Source of the DNA: Xylophilus ampelinus
GTDB taxonomy: Bacteria > Pseudomonadota > Gammaproteobacteria > Burkholderiales > Burkholderiaceae_C
Direction of reading: 5' to 3'
Assembly: GCF_003217575.1 (NCBI RefSeq)
Contig: NZ_QJTC01000005.1
Location: 62,001-126,000, forward strand
DNA length: 64,000 nt
Shown: positions 53,601 to 61,375 of the stretch, piece after piece
Layout: every line of letters starts with the position of its first letter
How positions within the stretch are numbered: the stretch's first letter is position 1
Made by a program: the position numbers and the translations under genes
The notes under the pieces: generated by a model
What the model was told of the DNA's origin: nothing
Databases searched by the model: none
What the model saw: only the letters and a program-made list of their open reading frames with translations

Positions 53601-54782
53601 GGCCAGGTGAGCGCGCGGCGCGAGGAACTGACCCTCAAGGCGCTGTTCAGCGAAGAGCTGGGCGTGCTGCTGCAGGTGCGCACCGCGGACCGCGACGCGG
53701 TCATGCAGACCCTGCGCGCCCACGGCTTGTCCAAGCACAGCCATTTCGTCGGCAAGACCCGGCCTGCCAGCTCGCCGATGGAAGCCGGCAAGGGCAAGCT
53801 CGAAGTCTGGCGCGACGCCAAGTCGGTGTTCAGCGCCACGCTGGCCGACCTGCACCAGGTGTGGGACGCCGTCAGCTGGAAGATCTGCGCCGAGCGCGAC
53901 AACCCGGCCTGCGCCGATGCCGAGCATGCCGCCGCCGGCGACCCGGCCGACCCGGGCCTGCACTGGCATGTGCCGGCCGCGGCGCTTGCGCCCCAGGCAC
54001 CGGCCATCGTCGGCACCGCCCGGCCACGGGTGGCGATCCTGCGGGAGCAGGGCGTCAACTCCCATACCGAAATGGCCTATGCCTTCGACGCGGCCGGCTT
54101 CGAATCGGTCGACGTGCACATGACCGACCTGCAGTCGTGCCGCGTCGCGCTGTCCGACTTCCGCGGCGTGGTCGCCTGCGGCGGCTTCAGTTATGGCGAC
54201 ACGCTGGGCGCCGGCATCGGCTGGGCCCGCAGCATCACCTTCAACCCGCAGCTGGCAGACCAGTTCGCCGCCTTCTTCGGCCGCACCGACACCTTCGGCC
54301 TGGGCATCTGCAACGGCTGCCAGATGTTCGCCGAGCTGGCCGACATCATCCCCGGTGCCGCCGCCTGGCCCCGCTTCACCATCAACCAGAGCGAGCGCTT
54401 CGAGGCCCGCCTGGCGATGGTCGAGGTGCCGGAGTCGCCCAGCGTCTTCCTGCAGGGCATGGCCGGCTGGCGGCTGCCGATCGCGGTGGCGCACGGCGAG
54501 GGCTATGCCAACTTCGCGCGCCGGGGCGACCCGGCCACTGCGCTGGCCGCGCTGCGCTTCGTCGACAACGCCGGCCAGCCCACCGAGCGCTATCCGTTCA
54601 ACCCCAACGGCAGCGCCGGCGGCCTGACCGGCGTGACCACGCCAGACGGCCGCTTCACCGCGCTGATGCCGCACCCCGAGCGGGTGTTCCGCAACATCCA
54701 GATGAGCTGGACCGGTGGCGATGCCGCAGCGCCGAGCCCGTGGCTGCAGCTGTGGCACAACGCGCGGCGCTGGGTCGGCTAG
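50667..54782 (+). CDS. purL: Phosphoribosylformylglycinamidine synthase (large form)
   Basis: 1371 residues. Fourth step of purine synthesis, FGAR to FGAM with glutamine and ATP. GTG at 50667 precedes the family N terminus. The N-terminal PurS-like part is followed by the synthetase halves ([43 protein letters not shown]) and the C-terminal glutaminase with GICNGCQ (nucleophile Cys1215) and [10 protein letters not shown]. It is somewhat longer than the E. coli enzyme; a variable loop at codons about 305-312 contains a short dyad repeat. Isolated transcription unit, divergent from map. Confidence 0.97.
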   Translation: MTLPTPTLLAITSFDGGNALSDFRMRQLLPRLQAVHPRIDGISARFVHLVLSDAAPGADDHARLAALLTYGDPYAAPAGADRPGQGTTIVVAPRLGTVSPWASKATDIAHNCGLAVRRVERIVEYRVHVKQPLLGKATLDDGQSVALAGLLHDRMTESVFFDRAAAAALFKELQAAPMEQVDVLGGGRAALVAADGTFGLALAEDEIDYLVEAFTGLQRNPTDVELMMFAQANSEHCRHKIFNARFVIDGQPQPDSLFGMIRNTHKLHPAHTVVAYSDNASVMEGRTVERFLAKSAPGRDGTPTYSYQKYSNLQHVLMKVETHNHPTAISPYPGASTGAGGEIRDEGATGRGSKPKAGMTGFTVSRLWPGDDDFGRPAHIASPLQIMTEGPLGGAAFNNEFGRPNLLGYFREYEQTVASDIDTVRRGYHKPIMIAGGLGTIDAALTRKIEFPAGSLLIQLGGPGMRIGMGGSAASSMATGANAAELDFDSVQRGNPEIERRAQEVIDHCWHLGAENPILAIHDVGAGGLSNAFPELTNDAGRGARFDLRAVPLEESGLAPKEIWSNESQERYVLAIAPASLVQFRAFCERERCPFAVVGVATDARQLVVGDLDLASPARPQAEEHRGEGAPAPASHAVDMPMDVLLGKPPKMLRDVKTVHRVFTPLELTGVALQDAAIAVLSHPTVASKRFLITIGDRTVGGLTHRDQMVGPWQVPVADCAVTLADYAGFAGEAMAMGERTPLAALDAPASGRMAVAEAITNLLAAPIELPRVKLSANWMAACGEPGEDAALYATVKAVGLELCPALGVSIPVGKDSLSMRTQWQDGGTAKKVTSPVSLIVSAFATLADVRGTLTPQLDAAEADTTLVLVDLGRGRHRMAGSILAQTLSQTGCPVQDGVPDLDDPQDLVNLVAAVNALRTEGKLLAYHDRSDGGLFAAAVEMAFAGHVGVALNVDLLVTEGDGISDSRAEYGDAKNWAGQVSARREELTLKALFSEELGVLLQVRTADRDAVMQTLRAHGLSKHSHFVGKTRPASSPMEAGKGKLEVWRDAKSVFSATLADLHQVWDAVSWKICAERDNPACADAEHAAAGDPADPGLHWHVPAAALAPQAPAIVGTARPRVAILREQGVNSHTEMAYAFDAAGFESVDVHMTDLQSCRVALSDFRGVVACGGFSYGDTLGAGIGWARSITFNPQLADQFAAFFGRTDTFGLGICNGCQMFAELADIIPGAAAWPRFTINQSERFEARLAMVEVPESPSVFLQGMAGWRLPIAVAHGEGYANFARRGDPATALAALRFVDNAGQPTERYPFNPNGSAGGLTGVTTPDGRFTALMPHPERVFRNIQMSWTGGDAAAPSPWLQLWHNARRWVG
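51581..51600. repeat. Short GCTAT/ATAGC dyad inside purL
   Basis: TAGCTATCAAAAGTATAGCA is a near-palindrome (GCTAT at 51583-51587, ATAGC at 51595-51599) and stands out as an AT-rich island in a GC-rich gene. It codes for YSYQKYS in a loop just before the conserved [12 protein letters not shown]. The same kind of dyad is at 58602-58618 (GCTATTGAATTGATAGC) and, weaker, at 8750-8766 in ligA. This looks like a small dispersed repeat that has been accepted inside coding sequence. Confidence 0.5.
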
Positions 54783-54913
54783 CGCGTACGAGGGAGGTCG
54801 TGATCGGCCGGCCCGCTGTAGACCATGACGGCCTAGACTGTTCGCAGCACCGTCTTCCAGTACTGCGTCGACTGCAGAGCGCCCGTGGTTCATCACCTCG
54901 GCCGTGCTCACCT

Positions 54914-55084
54914 ACAGCGTGTCATGCACTTCGACGTGCCCGCGAAAGCCGAAGGGTGGGTCCCGCAGGCAGGCGCTCGCGGCATTGCGGCCCTTGCCGA
55001 GGCACGAGCCTCGGCAAGGGCCGCGCCTTGCGATCACCCGCCTGCGAGACCCACACGGGTATGTCAAAGTGCATCACACGCTCT
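54914..55084. repeat. Palindromic repeat element, copy B (left of effector gene)
   Basis: A 171-bp non-coding element. Left end 54914-54944 (ACAGCGTGTCATGCACTTCG...) and right end 55054-55084 are inverted repeats matching at about 25 of 31 positions. Inside is a further stem around CCCTTGCCGAGGCACGAGCCTC. Much of the right half (GCGGCCCTTGCCGAGGCAC, then CGCGCCTTGCGATC) is shared with copy C. The 130 bases between purL and the element show nothing recognisable. Confidence 0.75.
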
Positions 55085-55161
55085 TGCTCATGCGCAAGAA
55101 TTTTCTACTTCTTTTTGGAAATTTGAACGACATTTTGAGTCAGCTCTCCTTTAAGAGGATG

Positions 55162-55225
55162 CTCGCTTTTTATGTCATCATTTCGCACCCATTGTTCACA
55201 ATGATTCCGTTTGAATTAATATAAT
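55162..55225 (+). promoter_or_regulatory. PIP-box-like promoter of the effector gene
   Basis: CTCGC (55162-55166), 15 bases, TTCGC (55182-55186), 30 bases, TAATAT (55217-55222; TATAAT also at 55220-55225). The known plant-inducible-promoter pattern for HrpX/HrpB-type activators is TTCGB-N15-TTCGB followed after 30-32 bases by YANNNT. Only the first base of the first half-site differs. AGGGAG at 55237-55242 is the ribosome site, 6 bases before the ATG. Regulation by a Hrp activator is inferred from this match. Confidence 0.65.
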
Positions 55226-55248
55226 CTCCTTATCGTAGGGAGAGTGTA

Positions 55249-56358
55249 ATGGGCGGATGTTTATCGACACGCGATGTTTCGCGATACCGCGATAGTTACC
55301 ATTCCGATTTGCAAGCTGACAAGTCTCCTACCCCGACTTCGCCAAGCGCAGATAGTACCCCTTCACGCGAACTTCCGATGCGCGCGTCCTCCATTTCAAA
55401 AAAGAGTACTGCACCTCGCCGTAGTTTTGACGAACTTCAGGAGTCCCATCAATTTCCGGGGCAGAAAAATAAATCCCGCAATACCAATCGAACGGGGTTG
55501 CCAGGGCCGAGCACTTCGAACCTTTCGATAGAGCAACGGTCGTTGGTCGGAGTGGCGCGTTGGCCCGATTCACGCTATAACGAGGAAGATTCGCGGGCGC
55601 AGCAGTCATATGGTCAATCGTTCTGGAATGCCACGCGCAAAGCTGGATCGTTAATTGCAAACGGAAAGATTAGCTCGCTCGAACAACTTTGGACCCATGT
55701 AAGCGAATGGCGGGGCAAAAAGGCCGGAAGTTCCAGCAGCCCCTTCGGGGCCAGCAGGCGGGACCCGAAGTACAATTTGCCCCGCATCACCGGGTTAGGG
55801 GAAAAATATGCCTATGTCCGCGACCGATATGCCAATCGCACGGACGGAGATATCATGAGAAACCGATATAACTTGCCGCCGTTTATGCAGTTTCAAATCG
55901 ATGACGAAATTGATGGCGAACCCATATCGCTGACGAAAATTGTCATTAGCAAAGATGCCATGGCGGACCGAATGGACGAAATTTATGCGGGTCTGCGTTC
56001 GAGAAACCAGGAAACACTGGGCGAGCCGTTTCATATCGCCCATACCGAGGCGGTCGACGTGCCACGGATCATGAAACATGCCGAATCACTATACAGCCGT
56101 GCGCTCGATCCGGATATCGATGATGGCCAGGCACTGGCAGCAATGGGTGAACTGCACTGGTGGCTCGCACATGCGATGCCTGATGTTCGAGGGAGTGCGG
56201 CCAAAGCCGAATTGAGCGTGCGTTCCATTGCGCAAGCCAGAGGCATGGATCTGCCGCCGTTCCAGCGAGGCATCGTGCCAGATTTGGAGGCAATGACAAC
56301 GGCGCGTTCTGATTTTGTTAAAAATTATTCACAAATGCTTGCTTGGACTGAAATCTGA
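55249..56358 (+). CDS. AvrB-family type III secreted effector
   Basis: 369 residues. AvrB of Pseudomonas syringae is injected into plant cells, joins the plasma membrane by N-myristoylation and targets the RIN4 immune complex. Here the start MGGCLSTRD has Gly2, Ser6 and a nearby Cys4, the acylation pattern. Residues 20-97 are Ser/Pro/Thr-rich and flexible, as in secretion signals. Two blocks match AvrB as I remember it: RSLVGVARWPDS...SLEQLWTHVSEWR (98-155) and a C-terminal block 264-360 with LHWWLAHAMPDVRGSAAKAE and LPPFQRGIVPDLEAM. Arg314 and Asp345 align with AvrB Arg266 and Asp297, reported as functionally important. The middle is divergent, and the protein is about 48 residues longer than AvrB. 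AT-rich, lone gene between repeats. No chaperone gene nearby. Confidence 0.88.
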   Translation: MGGCLSTRDVSRYRDSYHSDLQADKSPTPTSPSADSTPSRELPMRASSISKKSTAPRRSFDELQESHQFPGQKNKSRNTNRTGLPGPSTSNLSIEQRSLVGVARWPDSRYNEEDSRAQQSYGQSFWNATRKAGSLIANGKISSLEQLWTHVSEWRGKKAGSSSSPFGASRRDPKYNLPRITGLGEKYAYVRDRYANRTDGDIMRNRYNLPPFMQFQIDDEIDGEPISLTKIVISKDAMADRMDEIYAGLRSRNQETLGEPFHIAHTEAVDVPRIMKHAESLYSRALDPDIDDGQALAAMGELHWWLAHAMPDVRGSAAKAELSVRSIAQARGMDLPPFQRGIVPDLEAMTTARSDFVKNYSQMLAWTEI

Positions 56359-56407
56359 AATCTGGGCGTCATGGGGCTGGCAGTGATTTATTGGGGCACG
56401 TGTCCTT

Positions 56408-56614
56408 GGAGCGTGTTATGCACTTCGACGTACCCGCGTAAGCCGAGGAAAGGCCCCACGGCAAGACGGCAGCCTGGGCCTCTGCCCGCTGTCCCGCAGT
56501 CAGGCGCTCGCGCCGTCGCGGCCCTTGCCGAGGCACGGGCCTATGCGACGGCCCGCGCCTTGCGATCGCCCGCCAAGGACCCACGCGGGTACGTCGAAGT
56601 GCATAACACGCTCT
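56408..56614. repeat. Palindromic repeat element, copy C (right of effector gene)
   Basis: A 207-bp non-coding element with nearly perfect terminal inverted repeats: left 56408-56438 (GGAGCGTGTTATGCACTTCG...) and right 56584-56614 match at 30 of 31 positions, so this copy looks young. The inside has more stems and shares GGCCCTTGCCGAGGCACG and CGCGCCTTGCGATC with copy B and GGGCCTCTGCCCG with copy A. From here to the DUF808 start (56615-56792) only a 7-bp hairpin TCGGCAC/GTGCCGA near 56631-56651 is seen. Confidence 0.78.
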
Positions 56615-56792
56615 GCGCCACCCTGAAAGGTCGGCACCAGTTGCGTGCCGATGCTTGCAGATGACCGACGCCGACTAGCCGATATGCGCCAATGGCTGAC
56701 AGGCCGCTGACAGGGAGGCGGTTTTAATCTCGCCTCACACCCGTCAACCAGTGCGAGGCGGTGCCGCTGCGCCTTCCCACAAGGAACCCCCC

Positions 56793-57740
56793 ATGGCCGG
56801 AGCCAGTCTGCTCACCCTGCTCGACGACATCGCCGCGATGCTCGACGATGTCGCCCTGATGACCAAGGTAGCCGCCAAGAAATCGGCCGGTGTGCTGGGC
56901 GACGATCTGGCGCTCAACGCCCAGCAGGTCTCCGGTGTGCAGGCCGCGCGCGAGCTGCCGGTGGTCTGGGCGGTGTCCAAGGGGTCGATGCGCAACAAGG
57001 CGATCCTGGTGCCCGCCGCACTGGCGATCAGTGCCTTCGCGCCCTGGCTGGTGACGCCGCTTCTCATGCTCGGTGGCGCCTTTCTGTGCTACGAAGGCGT
57101 CGAGAAGCTGGTGCACGTGGCCCGGCACCGCCGCGGGGCGCAGGCCCATGCGGCACAGGTCGCCGCTGCCCTCCCTGTCCAGGCCGCACCGGTCGCGGCG
57201 AGCGCTGGCACCGTCAACGTCGCCAGCGACGCGCAGTCCCTGCTGATGGAGAAGGAAAAAGTCCAGGGCGCCATCCGCACCGATTTCATCCTCTCCGCCG
57301 AAATCATCGCGATCACCCTCGGTGCGGTGGCCGGCGCTCCGTTCTTGCAGCAGCTGGCGGTGCTCGTCGGTATCGCGGTCGCGATGACGGTCGGCGTGTA
57401 CGGCCTGGTGGCCGGCATCGTGAAGCTCGACGACCTGGGCCTGTACCTGAGCCAGCGGGCCAGCGCCGCTGCCAAGGCCGCCGGCCGGGGCATCCTGGCG
57501 GCAGCGCCCTACCTGATGAAGGCCTTGTCGATCGCCGGAACCGCGGCCATGTTCCTGGTGGGCGGCGGCATCCTGGTGCACGGCGTGCCGGCGCTGCACC
57601 ACATGGTCGAGGGCTGGGGCGCATCGGGCGGCATCGCCTCGGTGCTGCCGATGCTGGGCAATGCGGCCATCGGCGCGGTGGTCGGCGCCATCGTGCTGGC
57701 GGCCGTCACCGGCGTTCAGAAACTTCGCACGCGGGCCTGA
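56793..57740 (+). CDS. DUF808 (YedI-like) membrane protein
   Basis: 315 residues. ATG at 56793 has AAGGAA upstream and begins the conserved [20 protein letters not shown]. Further family blocks are [38 protein letters not shown] and [15 protein letters not shown]. About five hydrophobic helices; inner membrane. Function of the family is unknown. It is transcribed away from the effector cassette. Confidence 0.92.
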   Translation: MAGASLLTLLDDIAAMLDDVALMTKVAAKKSAGVLGDDLALNAQQVSGVQAARELPVVWAVSKGSMRNKAILVPAALAISAFAPWLVTPLLMLGGAFLCYEGVEKLVHVARHRRGAQAHAAQVAAALPVQAAPVAASAGTVNVASDAQSLLMEKEKVQGAIRTDFILSAEIIAITLGAVAGAPFLQQLAVLVGIAVAMTVGVYGLVAGIVKLDDLGLYLSQRASAAAKAAGRGILAAAPYLMKALSIAGTAAMFLVGGGILVHGVPALHHMVEGWGASGGIASVLPMLGNAAIGAVVGAIVLAAVTGVQKLRTRA

Positions 57741-57804
57741 TGCGGCGCGCCGCCTGCCTGCGCACTCTCAATGGCGGGGCAGGGCTGCTCTAGACTTGTC
57801 CGCC

Positions 57805-58554
57805 ATGGACACTGCCGCCCGCTATGAACGCGTCGATGCACTGCGCGGCTTCGCCGTGGTGTGGATGACGGCGTTCCACTTCTGCTTCGACCTCAACTAC
57901 CACGGCTTCTGGCGCCAGAATTTTTTGGGCGATCCGGTCTGGACGCTGCAGCGCACCGCCATCGTCAGCCTGTTCCTCTTCTGTGCCGGGTTGGGCCAGG
58001 CCATTGCGGTCGAGCACGGTCAGGGCTGGCCTCGCTTCTGGCGCCGGTGGGGCCAGGTGGCTGTATGCGCTCTGCTTGTCACGGCGGGCTCGTACTGGAT
58101 GTTTCCCAGGACGTTTATCTATTTCGGCGTGCTGCACGGCGTGGCGGCGATGCTGATCGTCGGCAGGCTCACAGCGGGAGCGGGCGGCTGGCTATGGCCG
58201 TTAGGGGCGGTAGCGATCGCGTTGCCGCCCCTAGCGGCCGCATTGCTCGAAGGTTCGCCTTGGAGCAATGCTTTCAACGGTCGGTCGTTGAACTGGCTCG
58301 GGTTGGTCACGCAGAAGCCGGCTACCGAAGACTATGTGCCGGTGCTGCCGTGGATCGGCGTCGTGTGGTGGGGTATGGCGGCCGGCCAGTGGGTCATGTC
58401 CAGGCGGCCTGGATGGATGATGGGGAGCGCTGCGCCGAGTACTCGTAACGCGGCACGCCCGCTGGCGTGGCTGGGGCGGCACAGCTTGCCTTGGTACATG
58501 CTGCACCAGCCGGTATTGCTGGGGCTGGTGGGTCTGGCGGCTTCGTTGCGCTGA
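57805..58554 (+). CDS. DUF1624 / heparan-alpha-glucosaminide N-acetyltransferase-like membrane protein
   Basis: 249 residues with about seven hydrophobic helices. RYERVDALRGFAVVWMTAFHFCFDLNYHG is the family's N-terminal block with the active-site-type His, then RTFIYFGVLHGVAAMLI and LAWLGRHSLPWYMLHQPVLLG near the C terminus. The family resembles acyltransferases that pass acetyl groups across membranes. The bacterial substrate is unknown. It starts 64 bases after the DUF808 gene and is likely cotranscribed. Confidence 0.9.
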   Translation: MDTAARYERVDALRGFAVVWMTAFHFCFDLNYHGFWRQNFLGDPVWTLQRTAIVSLFLFCAGLGQAIAVEHGQGWPRFWRRWGQVAVCALLVTAGSYWMFPRTFIYFGVLHGVAAMLIVGRLTAGAGGWLWPLGAVAIALPPLAAALLEGSPWSNAFNGRSLNWLGLVTQKPATEDYVPVLPWIGVVWWGMAAGQWVMSRRPGWMMGSAAPSTRNAARPLAWLGRHSLPWYMLHQPVLLGLVGLAASLR

Positions 58555-58576
58555 CTTTTGGATCGAATGATGTTGT

Positions 58577-58600
58577 GGTCGGCTTACGGAGCCGACCTTT
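58577..58600 (+). terminator. Candidate rho-independent terminator after the DUF1624 gene
   Basis: GGTCGGCT at 58577-58584 and AGCCGACC at 58590-58597 form an 8-bp perfect stem with a 5-base loop, followed by TTT. The T-tract is short, so efficiency is uncertain. It lies 22 bases after the stop codon. Confidence 0.55.
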
Positions 58601-59085
58601 AGCTATTGAATTGATAGCGTAAGGATTGGCGGGTAGCGTGTGGAGCCGTTCCGCTGATAGTTGGGTGGGTCGGTTCAGCCGGGCTTGCGCGGCGCTGGGG
58701 GCCGTGATCGCCGGGTAACCCCCTCCGCGAATGTCCCCCGCGACGGGCTGCGCCCGCCGCTCCTCCTTTATTTCGCTGCGGGGGTCACCCGACACTCCCG
58801 GCCCTGGAAGCGTCGCGTCGTGCGGGTCGGATCAGCGACTGGCGCTGTTCGCTGGCACCGTGTGTGCATCGACGTCTAGCGAAGGAAGCAGTGCCCATCG
58901 CAGGCGACCTGCCTTATCACCCTCGATCAAGCACTCGCTAGGGATCGTGACGATGGCGTGCTCTGCGCAGCGACATCGAGGAGGAGGCCGCAGGCCGGGG
59001 GACAGTCGCGCAGCAGAGTACGCCGTCGGCGCGAGCCCGGCCCATGCCCACAAGACTCGCTTCGGCAATCCGAGAACCGCTTGAT
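58601..59085. repeat. Gene-free intergenic stretch with dispersed-repeat-like sequence
   Basis: No convincing coding region here. It starts with the dyad GCTATTGAATTGATAGC (58602-58618). Around 58700-58800 is a GC-rich block (CCCCCGCGACGGGCTGCGCC... and CGCTGCGGGGGTCACCCG) in the style of Comamonadaceae intergenic repeats. The remainder (58800-59085) has short open frames on both strands but no ribosome sites or family text. Confidence 0.45.
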
Positions 59086-59116
59086 CCAAAAATGAAAAAC
59101 GGCCCCGAAGGGCCGC
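59086..59116 (-). terminator. Rho-independent terminator of the reverse ppiC gene
   Basis: On the reverse strand the sequence is CGGCCC-TTCG-GGGCCG followed by TTTTTCATTTTT. The stem is at 59100-59115 and the T-tract at 59088-59099. UUCG is an extra-stable loop. It lies about 50 bases after the ppiC stop, a classic intrinsic terminator. Confidence 0.88.
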
Positions 59117-59164
59117 CATGCGCCGGCACCCCGAAAGGCCCGACCAGAAAAACCGAAAGACCGA

Positions 59165-59950
59165 TTACTCGACCTTGGCCTTCGCGCGCAGCTCTTCCTG
59201 GTACTTGGCCAGCTTCTGGCCTTGCAGTTGCTGCATCAGCTGAGGCTTGACTTCGTCGAACGACGGCAGCTTGGCTTCGCGGGTGTCGTCCAGGCGGATG
59301 ACGTGGTAGCCGAACTGGCTCTTGATCGGGGTGTCGGTGACCTGGCCCTTCTTGAGCTTGACCAGGGCTTCAGTGAACTCCTGCACATAGCTGCTCGGGT
59401 TGGCCCATTCGAGTTCGCCGCCGTTGGCGCCGGAGCCGGTGTCCTTGGATTGCTTCTTGGCGATGTCCTCGAACTTCGCACCCTTCTTCAAGCGGGCGAT
59501 GATGTCTTTGGCGTCGCTTTCCTTCTCGACCAGGATGTGGTGCGCCTTGTATTCCTTGCCGCCGTTGGCTGCAACGACCTTGTCATACTCGGCCTTGGCT
59601 TCCGCATCGGTCACCGGGTTCTTGGCGACCCAGCCGGCGAACAGGTCGCGGATCAGCACGGTCTGGCGGGCCAGTTCCATCTGGTTCTTGAAGTCTTCGG
59701 TGCCTTCGAGGCCCTGCTTCTGGGCTTCCTGCAGGAACACTTCGCGGGCGATGACCTCGTCCTTGATCTGTTGCTCGACCTCAGGGGTGATCGGACGGCC
59801 CGACTTGGCGACCTGCTGGCTCAGCACGTCGGCGCGCGACTTGGGCACGGCCTTGCCGTTGACCACGGCGATGTTCTGGGCGAAGGCCGGCAAGGCCAGG
59901 GCTGCTGCGACGGCGACGAGCGCCAGGCGAGACGTACGGTTTTTTTTCAT
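59165..59950 (-). CDS. Periplasmic peptidyl-prolyl cis-trans isomerase, parvulin/PpiC type
   Basis: 261 residues. ATG at 59950 has GAGGAAA upstream and begins a signal peptide (KKNRTSRLALVAVAAALALPAFA, cut after about residue 24). The N-terminal helical SurA-like part (AVVNGKAVPKSRADVLSQQV) leads to the rotamase domain: AHHILVEKESDAKDIIARLKKG, FEDIAKKQSKD, GGELEWANPSSYVQEF and FGYHVIRLDD. It helps fold exported proteins. Followed by a strong terminator, so it ends the transcript. Confidence 0.93.
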   Translation of the reverse strand: MKKNRTSRLALVAVAAALALPAFAQNIAVVNGKAVPKSRADVLSQQVAKSGRPITPEVEQQIKDEVIAREVFLQEAQKQGLEGTEDFKNQMELARQTVLIRDLFAGWVAKNPVTDAEAKAEYDKVVAANGGKEYKAHHILVEKESDAKDIIARLKKGAKFEDIAKKQSKDTGSGANGGELEWANPSSYVQEFTEALVKLKKGQVTDTPIKSQFGYHVIRLDDTREAKLPSFDEVKPQLMQQLQGQKLAKYQEELRAKAKVE

Positions 59951-60063
59951 GGTTGTTTCCTCGAAAGTCCTGGAATGTTGGGGAGGGATGGAGAGGTCCG
60001 CGAGAGCCGCAAGCGCGGCAGCGGAAAATGCCGCGAGGGCAGTGAACGAAAGAAGGTTGTGCA

Positions 60064-60336
60064 TCAGGAGGTTTCGATCGCCAGCGCATGCACGCCCTGG
60101 TCGATGAAATCGCGCAGCGCATCATACACAAGCCGATGTTGCGCCACGCGCGCCTTGCCGGCGAAGAGCGGCGAGGCGATGCGCACCCGGAAGTGGGTGC
60201 CGAAGCCGGTACCGTTGGCGCCGGAGTGGCCCGCGTGGGCGGCGCTTTCGTCGATCACGTCGAGCGCTGTCGGTGCGAGTCGCGCGGCCAGGCGCTCATG
60301 GATCGCGTCGGCCGTCAGGGCGGGGACGGCGCTCAT
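60064..60336 (-). CDS. bolA: BolA family protein
   Basis: 90 residues. Contains the BolA signature HFRVRIASPLFAGKARVAQHRLVYDAL with the conserved His residues used with monothiol glutaredoxins for Fe-S handling. ATG at 60336 overlaps the stop of the upstream yciB gene by four bases. The order yciB-bolA-ppiC is common in betaproteobacteria. It lies 113 bases before ppiC. Confidence 0.93.
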   Translation of the reverse strand: MSAVPALTADAIHERLAARLAPTALDVIDESAAHAGHSGANGTGFGTHFRVRIASPLFAGKARVAQHRLVYDALRDFIDQGVHALAIETS

Positions 60337-60875
60337 TCGGCGGCCTCTTCGGTCTTCATGAAGCGGCTCAGGTACAGCGCCTGCACCACCACGAAAAAGG
60401 CCATCAGGCCCATGCCGCCGAACAGCTTGAAGTTGACCCAGGTGTCCAGGTCGTAGTTGTAGGCTACCCAAAGGTTGAGGCAGCCCATCACCGCGAAGAA
60501 CCCGACCCAGCTCCAGCAGGCTGTGCGCCAGGCGCTGTCGGGCAACCGCATCTGCGCGCCCATCAGCGACTTGATGAAATTCTTTTTGAAGAAAAGTTGG
60601 CCTATGGCCAGTGTGCCGCCCATCAGCCAGTACAGCACCGTCGGCTTCCACATGATGAAGGTCTCGTCGTGGGCCAGCAGCGTGGCGCCGCCGAAGAGCA
60701 CGATCACCCCCAGGCTCATCCACTGCATCGGCTCGACCTTGCCGTTGCGCCAGCGCAGGTAGCCGATCTGCAGCACCGTGGCCGCGATCGCGATGCCGGT
60801 CGCAACGTATATCCCCCAAATCTTGAAGGCGACGAAGAACAGGATGATGGGAAAGAAATCGATCAGCAGTTTCAT
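60333..60875 (-). CDS. yciB: Inner membrane-spanning septation protein YciB (IspA-type)
   Basis: 180 residues with five hydrophobic helices. MKLLIDFFPIILFFVAFKIWGIYVATG is the family start; FFKKNFIKSLMGAQMRLPDSAW, NLWVAYNYDLDTWVNFKLFG and GLMAFFVVVQALYLSRFM follow. Thought to help envelope integrity and septation. Coupled to bolA by overlap and 71 bases downstream of msrB. Confidence 0.95.
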   Translation of the reverse strand: MKLLIDFFPIILFFVAFKIWGIYVATGIAIAATVLQIGYLRWRNGKVEPMQWMSLGVIVLFGGATLLAHDETFIMWKPTVLYWLMGGTLAIGQLFFKKNFIKSLMGAQMRLPDSAWRTACWSWVGFFAVMGCLNLWVAYNYDLDTWVNFKLFGGMGLMAFFVVVQALYLSRFMKTEEAAE

Positions 60876-60946
60876 GCGGTCGCGCCGTGGTCCGGCGATG
60901 CGTGGTGCGAAGGCGCGATTGTCGCGCGCCCTGCAAGGCGCCGAAT

Positions 60947-61375
60947 TCAGGCGCCGGAGGCCGGGGTGAAGTCGAGCGATGCCGAGTTCATGCAGTAGCG
61001 CAGGCCGGTGTCGGTCGGGCCGTCCGGAAAGACGTGGCCCAGGTGGGCGCCGCAATGGGCGCAGACCGTCTCGGTTCGCACCATGCCGTGGCTGCGGTCG
61101 ACGATCTCGCGGATCGCGCCGGGCACGGCCTTGGAGAAGCTGGGCCAGCCGCAGCCGGCGTCGAACTTGGTGTGCGAGTCGAACAGCGTATTGCCGCAGC
61201 AGACGCAGTGGTAGCTGCCGTCGGCCCACACCGCGTTGTACTTGCCGGTGAAGGGCCGCTCGGTCGCGGCGTGGCGGGTGATCTCGAAGGCGCCGCGTTC
61301 GGCGCCCTTCTGCGCGAGCAGTTCCTTCCACTCGGCATCGGTCTTCTGTACGGCAGTGGCAACGTGTTCGGTCAT
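60947..61375 (-). CDS. msrB: Peptide-methionine (R)-S-oxide reductase
   Basis: 142 residues. Repairs oxidised methionine residues. The two zinc-binding pairs CVCCG and CAHCG, the GCGWPSF block and catalytic Cys in [11 protein letters not shown] are all present. ATG at 61375 matches the family start ([19 protein letters not shown]) and overlaps the selO stop by four bases (ATGA), so the two are translationally coupled. Confidence 0.96.
   Translation of the reverse strand: MTEHVATAVQKTDAEWKELLAQKGAERGAFEITRHAATERPFTGKYNAVWADGSYHCVCCGNTLFDSHTKFDAGCGWPSFSKAVPGAIREIVDRSHGMVRTETVCAHCGAHLGHVFPDGPTDTGLRYCMNSASLDFTPASGA

Larger units (their letters stand above)
54914..56614. mobile_element. Putative effector cassette bounded by two palindromic elements
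   Basis: The AvrB-like gene and its promoter lie between two copies of the same terminal-inverted-repeat element (54914-55084 and 56408-56614). The outer boundaries are the left end of the first copy and the right end of the second, 1.7 kb in all. The inside is strikingly AT-rich against purL on the left and DUF808 on the right. No transposase is encoded, so movement would need one in trans or homologous recombination between copies. No direct duplication at the outer ends could be seen. The layout is directly visible; mobility is inferred. Confidence 0.5.

Noticed and set aside
50487-54911. 1474-codon open frame on the reverse strand opposite purL
   Set aside because: It mirrors a secure purL gene, its translation is Gly/His/Arg/Gln-rich shadow sequence without any domain, and such long antisense frames are expected in very GC-rich genes.
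54783-54913. Possible transposase remnant beside the effector cassette
   Set aside because: No reading frame or terminal repeat typical of an IS could be recognised in this stretch.
55182-55209. TTCGC followed by TTCCG as a second PIP-box candidate
   Set aside because: Spacing is 18 bases and the second half-site is off; the pair starting at 55162 has the exact 15-base spacing and the right -10 distance. A strict TTCG-N16-TTCG (hrpII) match was also looked for and not found.
58206-58219. GGCGGTAGCGATCG, resembling the ops/JUMPstart element of polysaccharide operons
   Set aside because: It is inside the DUF1624 coding region, far from the polysaccharide operons, and no such motif lies before them; chance match.
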